Shown here in pieces: positions 1-10,555 of a stretch of 64,000 nt of DNA. The stretch is from Cyprinodon diabolis (lineage: Eukaryota > Chordata > Actinopteri > Cyprinodontiformes > Cyprinodontidae), in contig CM060062.1 of assembly GCA_030533445.1 (NCBI GenBank), positions 19,114,164 through 19,178,163 of the forward strand, given 5' to 3'. The stretch's first letter is position 1. Each line of letters opens with the position of its first letter. The notes below the pieces were generated by a model. It saw only the letters and a program-made list of their open reading frames with translations, ran no database searches and was not told where the DNA came from. Both the position numbers and the translations under genes were made by a program.

Positions 1-1465
1 ACAGGAGACACAGCAAATATTCATAGATGGCAAAGGGGCTTGAGACTAGGACGGAGACAATAACACAAGCCATACAACATGCAAATTAGCACAGTCCCCT
101 CTGACCAAGCTTTTATTGTTTTAGAAGAGAAGAATGGACAAAATGTTCAGTTTTTACCTGTAATTACTGAATACTATGCATTCCACAATTTTCAGATTTC
201 ATTTCCAGGATACAAAGTTAAATATAGAAGAAACAAAAATCTATTTATTCAAAAATAAACTACAAGAGTGAAACATCTACTACAGAGAAAATAGTCAAGC
301 ATCATGTAGCATCACTGTCCTTGTTTGTTTTAGATTCTTTAATTATGCCATTGGACGAGTGTGTTTCAGCTTAAAACAACCAGATCAAGCTCCACCTTCG
401 TCTGAGCCATGGCATTTAATTTCATTGTGTTTTTCTTTCCTTCTTGTCACCAAATACTGTCTGTAACATAATGAGAGATGTGGCAATTCATTATCTCTTA
501 ATCAAGGTCAATATGAAGTAAAGTGGTGCAGCTTGCTTAGCCCTCATTTTCTATTTTTTCTGCAATGCAAAACAAATATGAGAAAATTATGGCCCTACTC
601 ACCTTCTTTAATTAGAAAGCATGAATGATCACAAGCAGATGATATGTGCTATGCAGTGCCGTCAAATATGCCTCACTCACATTGCAGAGATCGATTTCAG
701 TTGTTTTGAAACAGATGAACATGTTTTCCTCCTTTTGCCTACCTTATTTGTTTGATCCCCCCTGCTTGAGTTACAGACAGAAGGAGCAGCTCAACGTGAC
801 ATCGACTTCAATCCTGTTGTAATGCTTCTCAAATCTTATTAAAAAAAACGCAGCTGTGGAAGACCTTGCTGACTCTACACATTTGCATTAACTATGTTGT
901 TTCAGTGGTCCTCCAAGCTGATTAGGAATTTATTAAAATTAGATTTTACCTGCTCGTCTTATCATCACCATATGGTGTGGTGACCAGGACTGTTGTTGAC
1001 GAAAGGATTTGTTTTTATTTTCTCTGACAAAGAACACGTGATCACAGCTTCTGTAATTATTTTTCTGAGATATGGCCCCACACAATGCGCTTTGAGCACA
1101 GACCTAAATGGGTCTGTTATTCGAGAATATACAGTTTGTCTCTGGAAAAGTTGAGATTGCTGTGATATGGCGGTTTTCGTGGAGGACTCACATGTTAATT
1201 TCCTGTTGGAAGTGATTGAGGAAGTAGCCACCTACCTTGTATTGTTTGCAGGCTAAACATGTAAATATCTTAGATGGAGAAATCATATCGGCCCCTGCAT
1301 ACGGAAACAACCAGGATCAGGGAGACATTTAAACATTGTTTCTGTCTGAATCCTTTGTGTTTGTTAAACAGACAAATAAGCACATTTTTCAGAGAAATAT
1401 CTGTGTGCCCTTTTGTCAGAGGGTTGATGTGCCATATAAAAAAAATTTAATCAACTCAATTTGAT
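1..1465. other. Unassigned AT-rich sequence
   Basis: No reading frame resembles a known protein and no repeat family was recognised. The short open frames (88 codons or fewer) have no recognisable motif. From about 1470 the sequence begins to resemble the end region of a decayed Tc1 element. Confidence 0.5.
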
Positions 1466-1921
1466 AAAGCTTTGTCCTTAGAAACAACAGACTCAATTGT
1501 CTTTCTTTAAGAATTTACATAACATAGATTGACACAAAGTAGAACATACATGAAGCAGAACAAAAAATATGCATGGTTTTCAAAATCATTTTGCAAATAA
1601 AAATGGGCAAAGTGTAACATATGCTTTAAGTCATCTTTACTCTAATGCCCCCAAATAAAATCTAGTTTAATCAATGATCTTTAGAAATTGTTATTATATT
1701 AACAGGTAAACAGAGTGCACCTCTGAGTTATGTAATCTCTGTATAATTCCAGCAGGACTATAAATAACTCAGCAATTTGAGTAGAACATGAGTTTAACAT
1801 CACCAGATAACAGATAGCCTCACGCATGGCAGAAAGCTCAGGGATACTGTATAGGAACAGTTCAAAGCATGGGTAGGTTAGAAAACACTTCCCCAAGCTG
1901 TTGACATAAGCATGGTTCATA

Positions 1922-1950
1922 CACTATATTGCCAAAAGTATTTGCTCACC
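1922..1950 (+). repeat. Left terminal inverted repeat of the intact Tc1
   Basis: This 29-bp repeat begins CACTATATTGCC, directly after the TA target site. It is the exact reverse complement of 3141-3169. Confidence 0.95.
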
Positions 1951-2055
1951 CATCCAAATTATTGGAATCAGGTGTTCCAATCACTTCCATGGCCACAGGT
2001 GTATAAATTCAAGCACCTAGGCATGCAGACTGTTTTTACAAACATTTGTGAAAGA

Positions 2056-3087
2056 ATGGGTCGCTCTCAGGAGCTCAGTGAATTCCAGCGTGGAACTGTG
2101 ATAGGATGCCACCTGTGCAACAAATCCAGTCGTGAAATTTCCTCGCTCCTAAATATTCCACAGTCAACTGTCAGCTGTATTATAAGAAAATGGAAGTGTT
2201 TGGGAACGACAGCAACTCAGCCACGAAGTGGTAGGCCACGTAAACTGACGGAGCGGGGTCAGCGGATGCTGAAGCGCATAGTGCGAAGAGGTCGCCAACT
2301 TTCTGCAGAGTCAATCACTACAGACCTCCAAACTTCATGTGGCCTTCAGATTAGCTCAAGAACAGTGCGCAGAGAGCTTCATGGAATGGGTTTCCATGGT
2401 CGAGCAGCTGCATCCAAGCCATACATAACCAAGTGCAATGCAAAGCGTCGGATGCGGTGGTGTAAAGCACGCCGCCACTGGACTCTAGAGCAGTGGAGAC
2501 GCGTTCTCTGGAGTGACGAATCGCGCTTCTCCATCTGGCAATCTGATGGACGGGTCTGGGTTTGGCGGTTGCCAGGAGAACGGTACTTGTCTGACTGCAT
2601 TGTGCCAAGTGTAAAGTTTGGTGGAGGGGGGATTATGGTGTGGGGTTGTTTTTCAGGAGCTGGGCTTGGCCCCTTAGTTCCAGTGAAAGGAACTCTGAAT
2701 GCTTCAGCATACCAAGACATTTTGGACAATTCCATGCTCCCAACTTTGTGGGAACAGTTTGGAGCTGGCCCCTTCCTCTTCCAACATGACTGTGCACCAG
2801 TGCACAAAGCAAGGTCCATAAAGACATGGATGACAGAGTCTGGTGTGGATGAACTTGACTGGCCTGCACAGAGTCCTGACCTCAACCCGATAGAACACCT
2901 TTGGGATGAATTAGAGCGGAGACTGAGAGCCAGGCCTTCTCGTCCAACATCAGTGTGCGACCTCACAAATGCGCTTCTGGAAGAATGGTCAAAAATTCCC
3001 ATAAACACACTCCTAAACCTTGTGGACAGCCTTCCCAGAAGAGTTGAAGCTGTTCTAGCTGCAAAGGGTGGACCGACGTCATATTGA
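2056..3087 (+). CDS. Tc1-family transposase (DD34E), intact
   Basis: This 343-residue enzyme would bind the inverted repeats and cut and paste the element into TA sites in the nucleus. Residues about 5-50 form the first paired-like helix-turn-helix, ending IIRKWK. A GRPRK AT-hook-like motif lies at 59-63, followed by the second DNA-binding region to about 115. The catalytic triad is present with family spacing: D154 in LWSDES, D245 in FQHD and E280 in NPIEHLW, with 34 residues between the last two. A glycine-rich box (GGGGIMVWG) lies at 189-197. The frame is open further upstream to 1912, but that part lies in the element leader. The ATG at 2056 gives the usual Tc1 length and start. No stop or frameshift is seen. 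Activity is not proven by sequence alone. Confidence 0.93.
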   Translation: MGRSQELSEFQRGTVIGCHLCNKSSREISSLLNIPQSTVSCIIRKWKCLGTTATQPRSGRPRKLTERGQRMLKRIVRRGRQLSAESITTDLQTSCGLQISSRTVRRELHGMGFHGRAAASKPYITKCNAKRRMRWCKARRHWTLEQWRRVLWSDESRFSIWQSDGRVWVWRLPGERYLSDCIVPSVKFGGGGIMVWGCFSGAGLGPLVPVKGTLNASAYQDILDNSMLPTLWEQFGAGPFLFQHDCAPVHKARSIKTWMTESGVDELDWPAQSPDLNPIEHLWDELERRLRARPSRPTSVCDLTNALLEEWSKIPINTLLNLVDSLPRRVEAVLAAKGGPTSY

Positions 3088-3140
3088 ACCCTATGGATTA
3101 GGAACGGGATGTCACTTAAGCTCATATGTGAGTCAAGGCA

Positions 3141-3169
3141 GGTGAGCAAATACTTTTGGCAATATAGTG
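3141..3169 (-). repeat. Right terminal inverted repeat of the intact Tc1
   Basis: This 29-bp repeat is perfectly complementary to the left end and is followed by the TA duplication at 3170-3171. Confidence 0.95.
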
Positions 3170-3729
3170 TATGTGCACTGTTTAATTAACCATCAAAATG
3201 TGGAAAAAGTATGGCAGTGTGATAACACACCCCATGAATCTAACTTTTATGGAACATTGGCATGCTGGTATACCCCAAGAGGTTCAGGAGACACGGTAAA
3301 TAAGTGAAAGAGGGTGCAAAAGGTAATGATGGCAGCATCATGCTGTGGGAGTACATTTCTTTTACGAGGACTGGGAAGCTTGCCAGAGGTTGATGGAAGG
3401 ATGCATGGAGCTAAACAAAGGACATTCATAAAAAGATATATGTCAGAGGTTATAAAACATCTGGCACAAAAAACATTGAACAATAAATGTAGCTGAGTCT
3501 GACCAGTCTTAAAAAAAAGGACCAAAAAGGTACATTCTAGATTTGCAAAGCTTAAAAAGAGGTTCTCCCACAGCTGTTATTATAGTAAAAGGTCCTTCTG
3601 CAGCGTATTCTCTAATGGGGCAAAAAACAAATGAATATATTCTTAAAAGTTTTATTTATAAAACTTCAACAATAATTTTCTCAGTAAAACACATCAAGAT
3701 TTGAGACTGGCTAAAATGGCAAAATACAA

Positions 3730-4860
3730 AAAAAAAAACGTTTAAATGCTCTAACCTTACAGGCTGAGCTTCCTCAGATCCTGTCCTCTGCTCCTCATGT
3801 GCTGTGTGCAACTGTCACACCAAATGTGCCTCTGCACCGCCTCAAACATCGGGTGTACACAGTGTTGAAATGTTCTGGAAAAACATATACAAAGGCTTGA
3901 TGGAGCATTAGCTCCAAGTCAGCACAGTGAGGTGGGCATAGCGACAGCTGTCCAATCTCCCTTCTGCCCTCCTCTTCCTCACACCATCACTTTTCAAAAA
4001 GGCTTGCTGTTTACCATACATAGGCAGCTGCCACCTCAGTTACCTTCCATAAGTAAGCCACCTGCTAAAGGACATTTGTACATGTCTTTATTTAATTAAG
4101 GCAAACGCCAGTTCATTGGCTGCTTCATGCAATGTGACTAAATATTATTTGACCTTGATCAACCATGTGCAAGTGGAGAGTTTAGTCGCCTATGAAGGCT
4201 CCCTCATTCTTCTCACTCACCAAATTGTCTATTTTGCAACAAAAATAGTTCACAGCAACCTTTTCATAAACGCAGTACAGTGTCACACTTATAATGTCCC
4301 CTTAAAATATAAGCCAGTTTGACCTCTCTTTCTTTTAAACCTCCAACAGTTTATATTTGAGTGTATTCTCACAGCCCAGCGTTCTATGGTATCATTTACT
4401 TGCAATGTGAAACTTATTTTGATGATAATAAAATAGGCATTCGAGCTGATATTGCTGTCAAACACACAGAGCTATCAGACAGCTGCATTTATTTTTTCTC
4501 CCTGCTTTAGTCTTTTATGTAACACCTTTTCAAGGTTGTTAAACTGTGCAGTTTTTTTTTTCACAAACTGATTTTTTGTACAAATCCTAGAAATCAGTGC
4601 TTCGTCCGCAGTTAATAGGAGGTGATTGAATAAAACTAAATTACCCAGCTGAATACCTCATGGGGTGTATTGGTTGCAAATTATAGCAATAAGTGTTTGG
4701 CATTAAAGCCTTAGAGGACAGGCCTGACATTCTGGAACAAATGTTATACAGAGTCAGATTACACATTTTATAGCAATTTCACATCTCATAGGTCAAAACA
4801 GGATTTATTTAGAATAGCAGCAGGGGGGTGTCTACGAGAAAGGCAATAGATAAACCCCAA
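3730..4860. other. Unassigned sequence
   Basis: No gene or repeat family was recognised. A 68-codon frame at 4116-4322 has no motif and no splice context that I can support. Confidence 0.4.
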
Positions 4861-4864
4861 AAGT

Positions 4865-4998
4865 TTTCAGTGGCCTCTCTAAATTCTCCTTAGATGTGAG
4901 ACTGTGTGCATGGTTGTGTGACTTGGTGTGTCTCTGTGTTGCCCTGCGACAGACTGGCGACCTGTTCAGTGTGTACCCTGCCTCTCGCCCGTAGACTG
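4865..4998 (+). repeat. Fish interspersed repeat, 3' part
   Basis: The stretch containing TTGCCCTGCGACAGACTGGC, followed by a 'gcgacctg' and 'gcctctcgccc' segment, matches the distal half of a very common teleost repeat (tRNA-like head, LINE-like tail). The tail of the same family lies reversed at 63388-63515, and its head appears near 35428. The family name cannot be fixed without a library search. Confidence 0.65.
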
Positions 4999-5015
4999 CT
5001 ACAGATCTACAGATC

Positions 5016-5310
5016 AAATAATCAACAGACCCATCTGTTGATTATTTTTTCGATTAATAATCAGAAGCTTTGTTAAAGAAGACTTTTTATGAAATTAAAC
5101 CAAGTGACACTCTATCTTTTCTACTTGAGGTGTTCTTTATAGAGCCTATGGACAGAGGAAATTTTTTTTTTTAAATCTTAAATGCAAAATGATAATTTTT
5201 TGGGGGATTTTTGTTACAATAACTGTCAGCTAAAAGCATGTTTTGGAGTCTCTATACTCCAATTTCCGCTTAATCAATTACTAAATTAGTTGATATTTAT
5301 TTCAACTATT
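5016..5310. repeat. Degenerate hAT-like repeat with terminal hairpin
   Basis: A perfect 14-bp stem (5016-5029 with 5034-5047, four-base loop CCCA) made of ATAATCAACAGA-type sequence is followed by 'cgattaataatc'. The block ends near 5265-5310 with 'taatcaattactaaattag'. Such mutually complementary AT-rich ends are typical of decayed fish hAT MITEs. A similar block lies at 33070-33300. Boundaries and family are uncertain. Confidence 0.4.
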
Positions 5311-6050
5311 AGGGTATTAGGGTAATCAGTATGATCCACACCAGATATCAGACTGGGTTAGAAGGCATGATGTGAAAGCAAATGTTAAGGATTGAAACTG
5401 CTCAAATTCTTCATAATCTCTTTGAATTTATTTTAATGAGATGACAGAGAAACACAGGAGAGACTGAAGTTTTCTGCAGCTAGATTAGCACAGAGCTGCC
5501 CCCCACCCCCACTTGTTGCTGTGCATTGCCAGCCAGCTGGCTTAAGGGAATTTGATTTACGTTTCTTTTTATCTGTAAGACAAAACACATTATTGACTAA
5601 TAATATTTAGCTTTGCTGATAATAAAGACACCAATTGTGTTAAAAGTTATAGAGACCAACTCATCATTCTCATTAGGGTAGACTATACGCAGTTTGCATC
5701 TGCAAAGCAAGCATAGGAGATACAGTAGCACACCCAAGTAACATACTAATATAAACTTGCTACACTGATGTTTCTCTCTAAAGGCAAAAAAGAACTAATA
5801 TATTCAGCGACTGTTTATTCTGAACACTTCCCAAAAGCAGCAAGACCATGCTTCTCAGTTTTTTTTTTAATATTAGTGTTAAAATCATAGAATTATCTTT
5901 TTTGTACTCAAATGAATCAGACCATAAAATCCTCACCCTGACCCGTGTCCATTGATGATCACTTCAAGTAAATGTGAGACACATCCTGTCTGCAGATTTA
6001 ATTTATAACAGCTGTAGAACAGAATATTGTCAGAACATTTAGGGATAGGA
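5311..6050. other. Unassigned sequence
   Basis: AT-rich, with no gene or repeat that I recognise. Confidence 0.4.
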
Positions 6051-6051
6051 T

Positions 6052-6270
6052 GGGGAGTGGCGGCCTAGGGGTTAGGGCATAGAGCTTGAAATCTTGAGGT
6101 TGTGAGTTTGAAACCCATTGCCACAGACTGCCACGCTGGCTCTCTGAGCAAGACCCTTAACCCCTGATTGCTCCCCAGGCGTCCCATGATGGCAGCCCAC
6201 TGCTCCCTACGAGGATGGGTTAAATGCAGAGTTAAATTTGTCCAATTTTGGTCAATAAAGTTCAATTATT
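6052..6270 (+). mobile_element. tRNA-derived SINE (V-SINE-like)
   Basis: The head is tRNA-like: an A-box-like 'tggcggcctaggggttagg' near 6057-6076, then a B-box-like 'gagtttgaaaccc' near 6104. The conserved SINE body follows, containing 'gagcaagacccttaaccc' near 6147 and 'gcagcccactgctccc' near 6191. It ends in an AT-rich tail. A diverged copy lies in reverse at 21950-22177, which confirms that this is a dispersed family. A and B boxes suggest original RNA polymerase III transcription; this is a degraded copy, not a tRNA gene. Confidence 0.8.
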
Positions 6271-6274
6271 CAGT

Positions 6275-7975
6275 TATTATTAATAGATTATAAGGTGTTT
6301 TCAAATTATTGGTTGTCAAAACAATTAGGAAACTTGCTGAAGGTTTATACATTGCTTGTATCCAAACTGCGACATATGAAGGGAGGATAAATGAAACCTG
6401 TGCCAAGTATATGAGATGTCTGGAGAGGTGATCCCAATAATTATTTAACTAATATAAATAGAATATTATACAATGATTTTTGTGAAATAATAGCTGTTTG
6501 CCTTCACCAGCAGACTGTCATGTGAGCACTTTTTAATGTTTTACAATTAGTTGCTCCAATGACAAAGGAGTCAGCGGGGCAGGGGTCGGGTAAGCATGCC
6601 CTTGAGGGCCCCCTTATGAATAAACGGCTGGCAATAAATGCACTGGGTCATTACTGAATCAAGTGATCTGCAGAATAATCTATCGATTTTTTTGGTCTTT
6701 CTTACTTCTTTATTATTCCTTATCACAGTATTGCAACATCAGGAGGAACTCCTTGATGGATGAGATACTTGGACCTCTGCAGGGACCATGGTGGGTTTGT
6801 TTGAGAATGCAGCAGAAGTTTTAATAATAAAAACATATATATGCTGTCTTATAAGGGATCTTTGAAAACCTTGACTATATTTGTGTTTTGAAGGTCTTAT
6901 CTACATTGAATATACAAGCACCGTAATAACTTATCACAGAAAAGAAGATAGGTTTCTCAAAGAAGAACATTTATAAATCCATTTTTTTGAGAATTTTTTC
7001 AATTTAAACGTGCTCCGTGTTAAAGGTTTTCTATTCACAGAGAGGTGCACAAATTCTTTCTGAATATTTTAATCCTCTCAAAAATGTCTTTCATTAAAAT
7101 TATTGTGCAAATCTCAGCCAGTTAGTTGTTTTTGGGTTCACAACATGTGCAAAAGGTTCCCTGATATTAAAAAGATATGGTTATAACTAAGAAACTAAAT
7201 CCGCTAGCATAACCCATGAACTGGATATAAATTCAGTGATGGCTCTTGATCCTTGAATCTTAAACCTTAGAGGAAGAGCTTAAAGCACTGTCTACCTTGT
7301 TAGTTGACTTTTCTATCGATCCTCTTGATTCTTTATTATGTACAAGGGGACACCTCACAAAACTGCTAATTGGCAATAATCTGTTTGTCAATAGTTCACA
7401 AGACTGCAGAATTTAGATAAGGAAAGTTCAAGTTTAAAATACATTATCACAGCCCCTCTATTCCTGCGGGGCTTGCTCCTGCAATAGCTTCAAGGAGTCT
7501 CATGCACAGAATAATTTACAGTAAATTATTGATGTATGAAAGGTAACCGAAATGGAAGGAGGAAAGAAAATCGAGAGGAGGTGATGGTAGTGTCATATAA
7601 ACAGATTGCCAAAGTTTTCAAATGGAGCATGTATAAGCTTAATTCCTTTACTTCTTTTACTTCTATAATATAAGTCCAATTTATTTGGTTCTGGAGGATG
7701 AGGGTAACAGCTGGACCCAGAGGGGTCAATACCAAAATTAACTTTGACCATAATTTGACTCTAATCACAAAAATATCATAGCTGATTAAGAATTATTATT
7801 GTATAACAAAGCCTCATAAATAATTATTTACAAAACTGCATATTATAATAAAACATTTCCCCATCTGATAACTATTAAGCCCAACACTTATAGTATAAAA
7901 TGCATCTTGATCCCCTTACTCTGAAATTTTGGAGTTCATATACATCCAACAGTCTATGTTGTCATGCAGATATAT
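6275..7975. other. Unassigned AT-rich sequence
   Basis: No supported gene. An 80-codon frame on the minus strand (7526-7768) has no recognisable motif. Confidence 0.4.
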
Positions 7976-7977
7976 GG

Positions 7978-8410
7978 CAAATGGCAAATTTATTTGTATA
8001 GCACAATTCAGTACAAAGACAATGCAAAGTGCTTTACATGATTAAAATATAGGAAAATAAAACAGAATCAAAGCAAGTAGGAAAAAAAAGAAATAAAAAA
8101 CGCAGAAACAAAAAAGAATATTAAAAACAGTTGGACTAAAGAAAATAAAAAAGTTGAACTAATGATGTTTCAGTTAAACTGTTTAACTAGAACAGTCGAA
8201 GGCAATCCTAAACAAATGTGTTTTTAGTCTTGATTTAAAGGAACTCAGGCTTTCTGCACTTTTACAGTTTTCTGGAAGTTTGTTCCAGATAAGTGGAGCA
8301 TAGGAACTAAATGCTGCTTCTCCATGTTTAGTTCTGGTTCTAGGTATGCAGAGCAGGCTGGAGCCAGAAGACCTGTGTGGTCTAAAGGGTTTATACACTG
8401 ATATCAATAT
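7978..8410 (-). mobile_element. 5'-truncated LINE, 3' end
   Basis: On the minus strand, the frame at 8407-8183 encodes the C-terminal tail of a non-LTR retrotransposon ORF2, with the characteristic APLIWNKLPENCKSAESL segment followed by FKSRLKTHLF. Its 3' UTR runs to about 7978 and ends with 'tttatttgtatagcac' (plus-strand view). The same C-terminus and 3' UTR occur in the longer minus-strand copy at 18255-19830, so the two are one family. The style of the C-terminus fits L2/Rex1-like LINEs, but the clade is not certain. Most of the element is missing, as expected for incomplete target-primed reverse transcription. Confidence 0.8.
8183..8407 (-). pseudogene. LINE ORF2 C-terminal fragment
   Basis: Some 74 codons remain open, covering the conserved C-terminal region after the reverse transcriptase (IWNKLPENCKS, then a FKSRLKTHLF motif just before the stop). 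No RT, endonuclease or RNase H domain is left, so it cannot function. Confidence 0.8.
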
Positions 8411-8419
8411 ATATATATT

Positions 8420-8794
8420 TAGATGCTCATAAACCTTATAATGACCTTGTCAGATAACAAACCTCATATTAAGAAAATGAAACATAGTAAAGGGAGTGTC
8501 AGTACAAAAAAATAAAAGATTATTATTGATATTAAATGTATGTTGCAAATTAATTAACTGGTGTACTTTGTGTATCTAGCATGTGTACCATTTCCAATAG
8601 CCAATAGTCAAATCTCAGTTGGTGTTACAACATCAAACCCCACTTTTATAACTGTAGCATTTCTGTTTGGTTTCACAATCATCTTGCAGATGAGCTCCAA
8701 AGTCCCTGTTGTTGGAGGACCTTTTTGCTTTCTACTTAATCTTTAGTTCCCTCCTCAGAGACAAAGTCGGGGCTGAACTACTGCAACATATATT
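8420..8794. other. Left flank of the gypsy element
   Basis: No gene was recognised. The stretch 8560-8760 has a mosaic look reminiscent of old fish transposon sequence, but I could not assign it. The last five bases (8795-8799, CTAAC) are the target duplication of the gypsy insertion. Confidence 0.4.
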
Positions 8795-8799
8795 CTAAC

Positions 8800-9498
8800 T
8801 GTTGGGATCTGGAGCTGTTCCACCTTTCTCCAGCAGAGTGCGCCGTGGATCCTCCTGAACTGAGCCTCCAACACACCTGAGGCGCATCTCGTCATCAGAG
8901 GATCCTCTCGTATATAACCTGCCTTCAGACCTTGCCTCAACGCCGCAGTGTTAATCCAGTTTGGTTAGCACCTGAGCCTAGCTATCACCTGAGAATCTTT
9001 GCTGTCTCGGATGAGACTAGATTCTAATATCTCCTTGTTTCTGCTTTCAGGAATCCTGTTCCCCTTGTAAGCTCTGGATGAGCTTAACCTGCCGAGCCTG
9101 CCCTCTGAGCCAAACCTGAAGACTCTTCTCTGGATTCTCAATGCAGCTCTTGGCTAAGAGCTGGAAACCCCAAACCAAGGTCTGCACTTAAGTCAGAAGT
9201 AAGACGCTGAAGCGATTATTGGACTCTGCTGAACTAACAGTCTCTGGACCCAACAGTTCCTCTCTCAAAGTAAAACCCGGACTCTTCAAGGTATTCTTCA
9301 GAAGCTCTCACACTCTAATTCCTCAGTTCCTGAGTTAACTGGATTCTCATTCTCACAGACTCCAGTGAACCTGCCCCCAGACCAGAACCAGTTCCAGTGT
9401 TTTATTCCATATGCGTGTGCTCAAAATAAACATTGTTAAACTTTACATCTGTCTCCGTTGTGTTCTGCATATTGGGCTTTTCTAAACCCATCATGACA
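8800..9498 (+). repeat. 5' LTR of the gypsy element
   Basis: The LTR is 699 bp. It has a TATA box at 8911-8917 (TATATAA), a predicted transcription start near 8942, a polyadenylation signal at 9425-9430 (AATAAA), and an internal 8-bp dyad at 9144-9151/9156-9163. The gag ATG at 9493 lies within its last six bases. Confidence 0.95.
8911..8952 (+). promoter_or_regulatory. LTR promoter and predicted mRNA 5' end
   Basis: The TATA box TATATAA is at 8911-8917. The 11-mer GCCGCAGTGTT at 8942-8952, starting 31 bp from the first T of the TATA box, is the exact reverse complement of the sequence just downstream of the LTR (9500-9510). This is what self-priming would require if transcription starts at 8942. 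The same arrangement occurs in the 3' LTR (TATA 13759-13765, 11-mer 13790-13800). Confidence 0.75.
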
Positions 9499-10555
9499 GA
9501 ACACTGCGGCCAAACACAAGGCCCAGCAGATCACCTCCGTCGTCGGTTGGAGGAGCAAGATGCTCAAATCCAGGGACAAACTCAAACCCTCCGTGAGTTG
9601 TTTTGCATGGTCAATCACCATAATCAGATGCTTCAGAGTTATGCTAACTACCTGAGCAGTGCTAATGCCACGCCGGCAGCACAACCATTTCCGGTTCCAG
9701 TTCCGCCTCCGAGGTCACCGGCTGTGACGTCATCACCAGAGTTCCGCCCTAGTCTTCCTGAAAAGTTTTCGGGTAATATGAAAGACTGTAAAGGATTTTT
9801 GTTTCAGTGCCGTCTAATTTTTCAGAACTCTCCTGGCAGTTTCCCAACTGATCAAAAAAAAAAAAACATTTATTCTGTCCCAACTAACCGGACGAGCATT
9901 AGAGTGGGCGGAGGCAAGGTTTGCCTCCGAAGACCGCCTCAGTTTTGAATTCTCTGATTTTGTTTCTGAATTTTCCCAAGTTTTTAACCAAGAATCTGAC
10001 CAAACAATTGACTCTCGTGCTCTTTTGAATCTTAGACAGGGAAATTCCTCAGTAGCGGATTTTTCCATCAACTTCCAGGTCAAAGCCGCAGCTTCTGGAT
10101 GGAATCAATGTGCTCTCAAGAGTGCATATTTTAAGGATTTAAATGAGAATATTAAAGACGAACTTGCAACCCTCGACAAACCAGCAACTCTAGAGGAATT
10201 AATCCGTCTGACTATTAGGTTGGATAACAGAATCCGAGCTAGAAACAGTTCAAAACCAAGGAATCAAGGTTTTTTTGAGTCAGCCCCTGCATCAAATAAT
10301 GCAACTGTTTTTCCTGGTCCCACAGAATCCGTTTCCAAGTCGAGGCCTAAAACCCAGTCACTCTCTTTGCCAGTTCAGGTCTCTCATGCAGTGGAGACGG
10401 AGGCCGAACCCATGCAGGTTGGACATACGAGGCTAACTCCTGAGGAAAGGCTAAGACATTTCAGAGGCAAGTTATGCATCTACTGTGGTGAGACTGGCCA
10501 TTTCATCGCTTCTTGCCCAGCTAAGTCAAAAGCCGGGGCCCGTCAGAGGATCTGA
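9493..10555 (+). pseudogene. gypsy gag, frameshifted
   Basis: Gag would form the particle and package the RNA. The ATG at 9493 lies in the last bases of the LTR; codons 3-6 overlap the primer-binding site. The first block (9493 to about 9853) has a coiled-coil-like Q/E/L-rich start (about residues 15-35), a proline-rich linker, and the start of the retrotransposon Gag domain. A run of 13 A at 9854-9866 then moves the frame by one base. The rest of the domain continues in the next frame to a TGA at 10553, including a CCHC zinc knuckle (C at 10475 and 10484, H, last C at 10514-10516). Without the frame change the first block ends at 9948. Consistent with a one-base expansion of the A run, or a sequencing error. 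Confidence 0.85.
9500..9510 (+). promoter_or_regulatory. Primer-binding site, self-primed type
   Basis: AACACTGCGGC starts one base after the 5' LTR and is fully complementary to the predicted first 11 bases of the element's own RNA (8942-8952). The match stops exactly at both sides. I recognised no match to a tRNA 3' end. Self-priming by an 11-base 5' fragment is established for Tf1 of fission yeast and proposed for its sushi relatives. Confidence 0.7.

Larger units (their letters stand above)
1922..3169 (+). mobile_element. Tc1/mariner element, full length and intact (1,248 bp)
   Basis: The element is bounded by perfect 29-bp inverted repeats (1922-1950 and 3141-3169) and flanked by the TA target duplication at 1920-1921 and 3170-3171. 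It carries one uninterrupted transposase gene. The short ends distinguish it from the two Tc1 elements at 24.4 and 61.7 kb, whose ends are about 200 bp. It sits inside an older Tc1 relic. Perfect ends and an open transposase indicate a recent insertion. Confidence 0.95.
1470..3720 (+). mobile_element. Decayed Tc1-like element, split by a younger Tc1
   Basis: Two flanks, about 1470-1921 and 3172-3720, read as one degenerate Tc1-like transposon once the intact Tc1 between them is removed. The left flank resembles the end and 5' leader of a common fish Tc1 family: an 'acacaaagtag' stretch near 1535, 'gtgcacctctg' near 1715, then a degraded transposase start. The right flank resumes with the helix-turn-helix region (a WKKYG-like stretch near 3205), then the segment coding for the glycine-rich 'GGSIMLWG' part of Tc1 transposases near 3325, and a matching distal end near 3530-3700. 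Stops and frameshifts are everywhere, and part of the catalytic region is missing. Family assignment is from memory of the consensus. The outer ends are approximate. Confidence 0.65.

Noticed and set aside
2379..3149. 256-codon frame opposite the intact Tc1 transposase
   Set aside because: Antisense shadow of a conserved coding gene; no domain, and it runs into the element's inverted repeat.
1922..3169. Naming the Tc1 copies after known elements such as Sleeping Beauty, Frog Prince or Passport
   Set aside because: Their end sequences as I remember them do not match; a repeat-library search is needed for names.
6052..6130. tRNA gene
   Set aside because: A- and B-box-like motifs are present, but no cloverleaf is evident; the sequence continues into a dispersed SINE body.
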